Below, one piece after another: positions 6,060 through 7,851 of a stretch of DNA of 7,851 nt. Where the stretch lies: assembly GCA_027068725.1 (NCBI GenBank), contig JAMOMD010000278.1, forward strand, positions 1 through 7,851, in the 5' to 3' direction. The notes under the pieces are model-generated. The model was not told where the DNA came from. It saw nothing but the letters and a program-made list of their open reading frames with translations, and searched no databases. The translations under genes and the position numbers were made by a program. Every line of letters starts with the position of its first letter. Position 1 is the first letter of the stretch. Origin of the DNA: Thermoproteales archaeon. Its GTDB lineage: Archaea > Thermoproteota > Thermoprotei > Thermoproteales > Thermocladiaceae.

Positions 6060-6116
6060 CCGAATGATGAGGGGTAGCAACGCAGATGGATGACGAGCCT
6101 AAGTGACGCTGATTTT
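6060..6116 (+). ncRNA. C/D box methylation-guide sRNA (sno-like RNA)
   Basis: Box C is ATGATGA (6064-6070), matching the RUGAUGA consensus exactly. A 12-nt guide (6071-6082) is followed by box D' CAGA (6083-6086, one change from CUGA). A 3-nt spacer (6087-6089) leads to box C' ATGACGA (6090-6096, one change). A second 12-nt guide (6097-6108) and a perfect box D CTGA (6109-6112) complete it. These spacings are canonical for archaeal C/D sRNAs, which bind L7Ae, Nop5 and fibrillarin to direct 2'-O-methylation of rRNA or tRNA. By the fifth-base rule, the D guide would methylate the A in CGUCACUUAGGC (fifth base) and the D' guide the G in CGUUGCUACCCC (fifth base). I could not place either target. 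A T-rich tail follows, and a TATA-like box lies at the right distance upstream. The ends are approximate. Confidence 0.82.
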
Positions 6117-6130
6117 TGATATTTTGTTGA
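6111..6130 (+). terminator. T-rich terminator of the sRNA
   Basis: GATTTTTGATATTTTGTTGA directly follows box D and has T5 and T4 runs, as expected for the 3' end of a short archaeal RNA. It ends just before the convergent aIF1A stop codon. Confidence 0.45.
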
Positions 6131-6132
6131 TG

Positions 6133-6435
6133 TTAGAATCCTAGCTCTTCTAGCTTCTCTATGTCTTCTTTCAGGTACTTCTTTAGCTCAGGTACCTCGT
6201 TCTTCTCGTATTTGTGCACTACGTCAGCCTTGTCAGGCTGGAAGTCCCATGGTACAATTATCACGTAGTCGCCTACCCTAAGCCAGAGTCTTCTCCTGTA
6301 CTTTCCAGGTATTCTAGCTATCCTGACCTTGCCGTCAGGACAGATCACTCTCACTCTATCATCGCCAAGGAGCTCGATGACCTTTGCAATCATCTCGCCC
6401 TCACCTGGTAGTCTGATCTTTGCCTCGCTTGCCAT
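6133..6435 (-). CDS. eif1a: Translation initiation factor 1A (aIF1A)
   Basis: aIF1A is an S1-like OB-fold protein that binds the small ribosomal subunit A site and stimulates initiation complex assembly. With the chosen start the protein has 100 residues and begins MASEAKIRLPGEGEMIAKVIELL. The family core is intact: VRVICPDGKVRIARIPGKYRRRLWLRVGD and VIIVPWDFQPDKADVVHKY, followed by the short C-terminal helix. The longest frame would start at a GTG (6457-6459), adding eight residues. I chose the ATG at 6433-6435 because a clear TATA box (6461-6468) lies 29 nt upstream of it and would abut the GTG, leaving no room for transcription to start before it. The gene lies downstream of the macro-domain gene on the same strand but probably has its own promoter. 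Confidence 0.94.
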   Translation of the reverse strand: MASEAKIRLPGEGEMIAKVIELLGDDRVRVICPDGKVRIARIPGKYRRRLWLRVGDYVIIVPWDFQPDKADVVHKYEKNEVPELKKYLKEDIEKLEELGF

Positions 6436-6460
6436 CGTCTCTACTTTGGGCACGTTCACT

Positions 6461-6470
6461 ATTAAACCTT
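6461..6470 (-). promoter_or_regulatory. TATA box of the aIF1A gene
   Basis: On the minus strand this reads AAGGTTTAAT, with an AAAGG purine stretch just upstream. The TATA core is centred 29 nt before the ATG at 6435, predicting a leaderless aIF1A mRNA. It decides between the two possible start codons. Confidence 0.6.
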
Positions 6471-6487
6471 TGACTTCTCTGCTGAGA

Positions 6488-7027
6488 TCATGACCATCCT
6501 AAGCTACGGAGCTTCTCAACTACTCTCGATAGAACATCCTCTTTCAGAACTATGACATGTATGTCCAGTCCCTGACCGAGCTCCTCAAATGCCTTAGCCA
6601 TAGATGCTATCGAGTCCTCTGGACTTACGCCGCCTACTCCCGCTCCCATTAGGGGAAAGGCTATTGACTTTATTCCAAGCCTCCTAGCCTCCTCAAGTGC
6701 TGCACGTGTTGCTGCATACACCTTCTCAGGACTTGACGGACTTGCAGGCTCTTCTACAGTTGGTGCATGAATCACATAGCGACACTTCAACTTTCCTGCT
6801 CCTGTAGTCACTGCCTTACCAATAGGTACAGGAGCATACTTGAGAGCCTCCCTCTCTATCTCCTCACCACCCTTCCTCTTTATAGCGCCAGCAACTCCAC
6901 CACCCATCAGGAGACGCGTATTTGCAGGATTGACTATGGCATCTCCCGAGAACTCGGTAAGATCACCAACCTCTACAATGATTTTCACATTACCTTTGCG
7001 AAGCTCAACCCTAGTCATCACGTACAT
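6488..7027 (-). CDS. Macro-domain protein (ADP-ribose binding or hydrolase)
   Basis: Macro domains bind ADP-ribose and related nucleotides, and many remove ADP-ribose from proteins or act on O-acetyl- or 1''-phospho-ADP-ribose. Residues 20-49 hold the signature VGDLTEFSGDAIVNPANTRLLMGGGVAGAI. D22 corresponds to the adenine-contacting Asp, and N33 and N36 line the ribose pocket. GAGVGGV (128-134) is the phosphate loop. At 179 residues it is a stand-alone domain similar in size and order to Archaeoglobus AF1521. After GGGV it has Ala rather than the Asp used by MacroD-type hydrolases, as AF1521 does, so binding or another chemistry is possible. The start could be this ATG or the ATG three codons in (7016-7018), which lies 26 nt from an AAATTT box. 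The gene begins 38 nt after the coiled-coil gene, suggesting co-transcription. Confidence 0.9.
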   Translation of the reverse strand: MYVMTRVELRKGNVKIIVEVGDLTEFSGDAIVNPANTRLLMGGGVAGAIKRKGGEEIEREALKYAPVPIGKAVTTGAGKLKCRYVIHAPTVEEPASPSSPEKVYAATRAALEEARRLGIKSIAFPLMGAGVGGVSPEDSIASMAKAFEELGQGLDIHVIVLKEDVLSRVVEKLRSLGWS

Positions 7028-7065
7028 TAATATGCGCCAAATTTTGATGCATTATCACTAAATGC

Positions 7066-7596
7066 TCACTCTTTCAGAAACTCATTCGCAAGCTCTGAAC
7101 GTACGTACACATTATCTCTAATGAGCACGTACCCGAGTCTATTCAATATTTTCAAGAGCTCATACTCACGCTCATTAAATACCTTATCAGCCTCCTCCAC
7201 GGGCACTGGTAGCTTTTTCAAAATACTTCTAATTATGTCTGGTGTTGTGACAACTTCTAAATTCAACATATCATCTCTCAGAAGTACAAGTTTGCCCTCA
7301 TCAATAAGTCGTTTCAAGGTTCTCTTAGCACGTATCTTATTTGTCTCAAGATACACATTATCTTTCACCATCTCAAGCAGAGTTGTTCCATAAGGTCCAC
7401 GTCTTGTGACAGGTCTAGCTTTCTCAAGCTTCTCACTAAGGTCTTGAAGAATTTTCTCTATTTTATCAAGTCTCTTAGATATATCCTCGAGAGCAGATTC
7501 AATATAATCAAGCCTATCCTCAATAAATGCTCGAAGCTTCTCAATATCACTAGTGGCTTCCCTATCCTTGCTCTTGCCTGTCTTGACTGTGGGCAT
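7066..7596 (-). CDS. Conserved-looking hypothetical protein with N-terminal coiled coil
   Basis: I do not recognise this 176-residue protein. Residues 1-16 are polar and probably disordered. Residues 25-60 form a strong coiled coil, with hydrophobic residues at 29, 32, 36, 39, 43, 46, 50, 53 and 57 in regular 3-4 spacing. The rest (about 70-176) is a mixed domain. Two parts resemble winged-helix elements: LEMVKDNVYLETNKIRAKRTLKRLIDEGKL-like (75-103) and EREYELLKILNRLGYVLIRDNVYVRSELANEFL-like (142-174), but this is weak inference. There is no signal peptide or membrane segment. The ATG overlaps the end of the upstream gene by 35 nt and has no close Shine-Dalgarno sequence or TATA box, so it is probably translated with that gene. 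The macro-domain gene follows 38 nt downstream. A coiled-coil, possibly DNA-associated oligomer is the most that can be said. Confidence 0.72.
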   Translation of the reverse strand: MPTVKTGKSKDREATSDIEKLRAFIEDRLDYIESALEDISKRLDKIEKILQDLSEKLEKARPVTRRGPYGTTLLEMVKDNVYLETNKIRAKRTLKRLIDEGKLVLLRDDMLNLEVVTTPDIIRSILKKLPVPVEEADKVFNEREYELLKILNRLGYVLIRDNVYVRSELANEFLKE

Positions 7597-7851
7597 TAAT
7601 CAATGTCCGTATTCTCCACTCTAGACCACGTAAAATAGCTTCACAGTTACCACCAACTTCTCGACATTTTGTGAGAAGCTGAGCAATAGATAGGAGCGTG
7701 ATATATGCGCCAATGCGCATTGCAACTTCAGGAGAGTTGGCTTGCGGTAGATCTGTTCTTATCTTATTGAACAGTACTCTCATTCCCTTCTCGACATCTG
7801 TTAGTAATAGTGCGAGTATGTTAAGATCTTCTTTTGGAATTTTAAGACATT
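7562..7851 (-). CDS. Hypothetical protein, 5' end beyond window (partial, C-terminal 96 residues)
   Basis: The frame is open from the TAG at 7562-7564 through the right edge, so the true start lies outside. An internal ATG at 7783 would give only 73 residues, but the coding frame continues another 22 codons upstream without a stop (CLKIPKEDLNILALLLTDVEKG). I do not recognise the family. The visible part is mostly helical and amphipathic, with an IGAYITLLSIAQLLTKC stretch that is hydrophobic but too mixed for a confident membrane helix. Two cysteines (CREVGGNC) sit seven residues apart. The polar tail HSQDRQEQG overlaps the start of the coiled-coil gene by 35 nt in another frame, a sign of translational coupling and a shared operon. 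Confidence 0.65.
   Translation of the reverse strand, partial: CLKIPKEDLNILALLLTDVEKGMRVLFNKIRTDLPQANSPEVAMRIGAYITLLSIAQLLTKCREVGGNCEAILRGLEWRIRTLINAHSQDRQEQG

Noticed and set aside
1..7851. CRISPR array, insertion sequence, tRNA or rRNA gene, prophage or toxin-antitoxin pair
   Set aside because: There are no regularly spaced long repeats, no transposase-like frame, no tRNA-like cloverleaf that I could recognise, and no phage or toxin family features on either strand.

Overview
The window reads as a piece of a hyperthermophilic crenarchaeal chromosome, probably Desulfurococcales-like; that assignment is an inference. The evidence is a lone ribosomal stalk protein P1 (archaeal L12), an archaeal-form alanyl-tRNA synthetase with its N-terminal Cys-rich extension, initiation factor aIF1A, TATA-like boxes 26-33 nt upstream of several start codons with almost no Shine-Dalgarno sequences, and a canonical C/D box sRNA gene. 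GC content is moderate. Genes are densely packed and no intergenic gap exceeds about 190 nt.

Left edge (1-796, minus strand). The N-terminal 144 codons of an anaerobic Ni-Fe carbon monoxide dehydrogenase catalytic subunit (CooS type) run off the window. All six N-terminal cluster cysteines are present, but the histidines thought to relay protons are replaced. Upstream of it on the same strand is a 94-residue protein with a possible thioredoxin/glutaredoxin-like layout and a single-cysteine CPEW motif.

Centre (797-4944, plus strand). A 58-bp divergent promoter region with one near-palindromic TATA box separates the redox genes from rpl12 (P1). Next come alaS and a winged-helix regulator with an Ala/Gln-rich tail. 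rpl12 and alaS both serve translation. The regulator has its own promoter, and its target cannot be read from the sequence.

Right half (4945-7851, mostly minus strand). thrB (homoserine kinase, threonine synthesis) converges on the regulator gene across a 9-bp perfect hairpin. Between thrB and the aIF1A gene, on the plus strand, is a C/D box methylation-guide RNA with textbook 7-12-4-3-7-12-4 geometry. Beyond it the minus strand carries, in transcription order, an edge-truncated hypothetical gene, an overlapping coiled-coil protein, a macro-domain (ADP-ribose) protein and aIF1A. The first two look translationally coupled. aIF1A appears to have its own promoter, which points to a start eight codons inside the longest reading frame.

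Most of the window is translation machinery and core metabolism. The parts most worth a second look are the atypical CODH with its small redox-like neighbour, the unannotated C/D sRNA, and the macro-domain/coiled-coil cluster.
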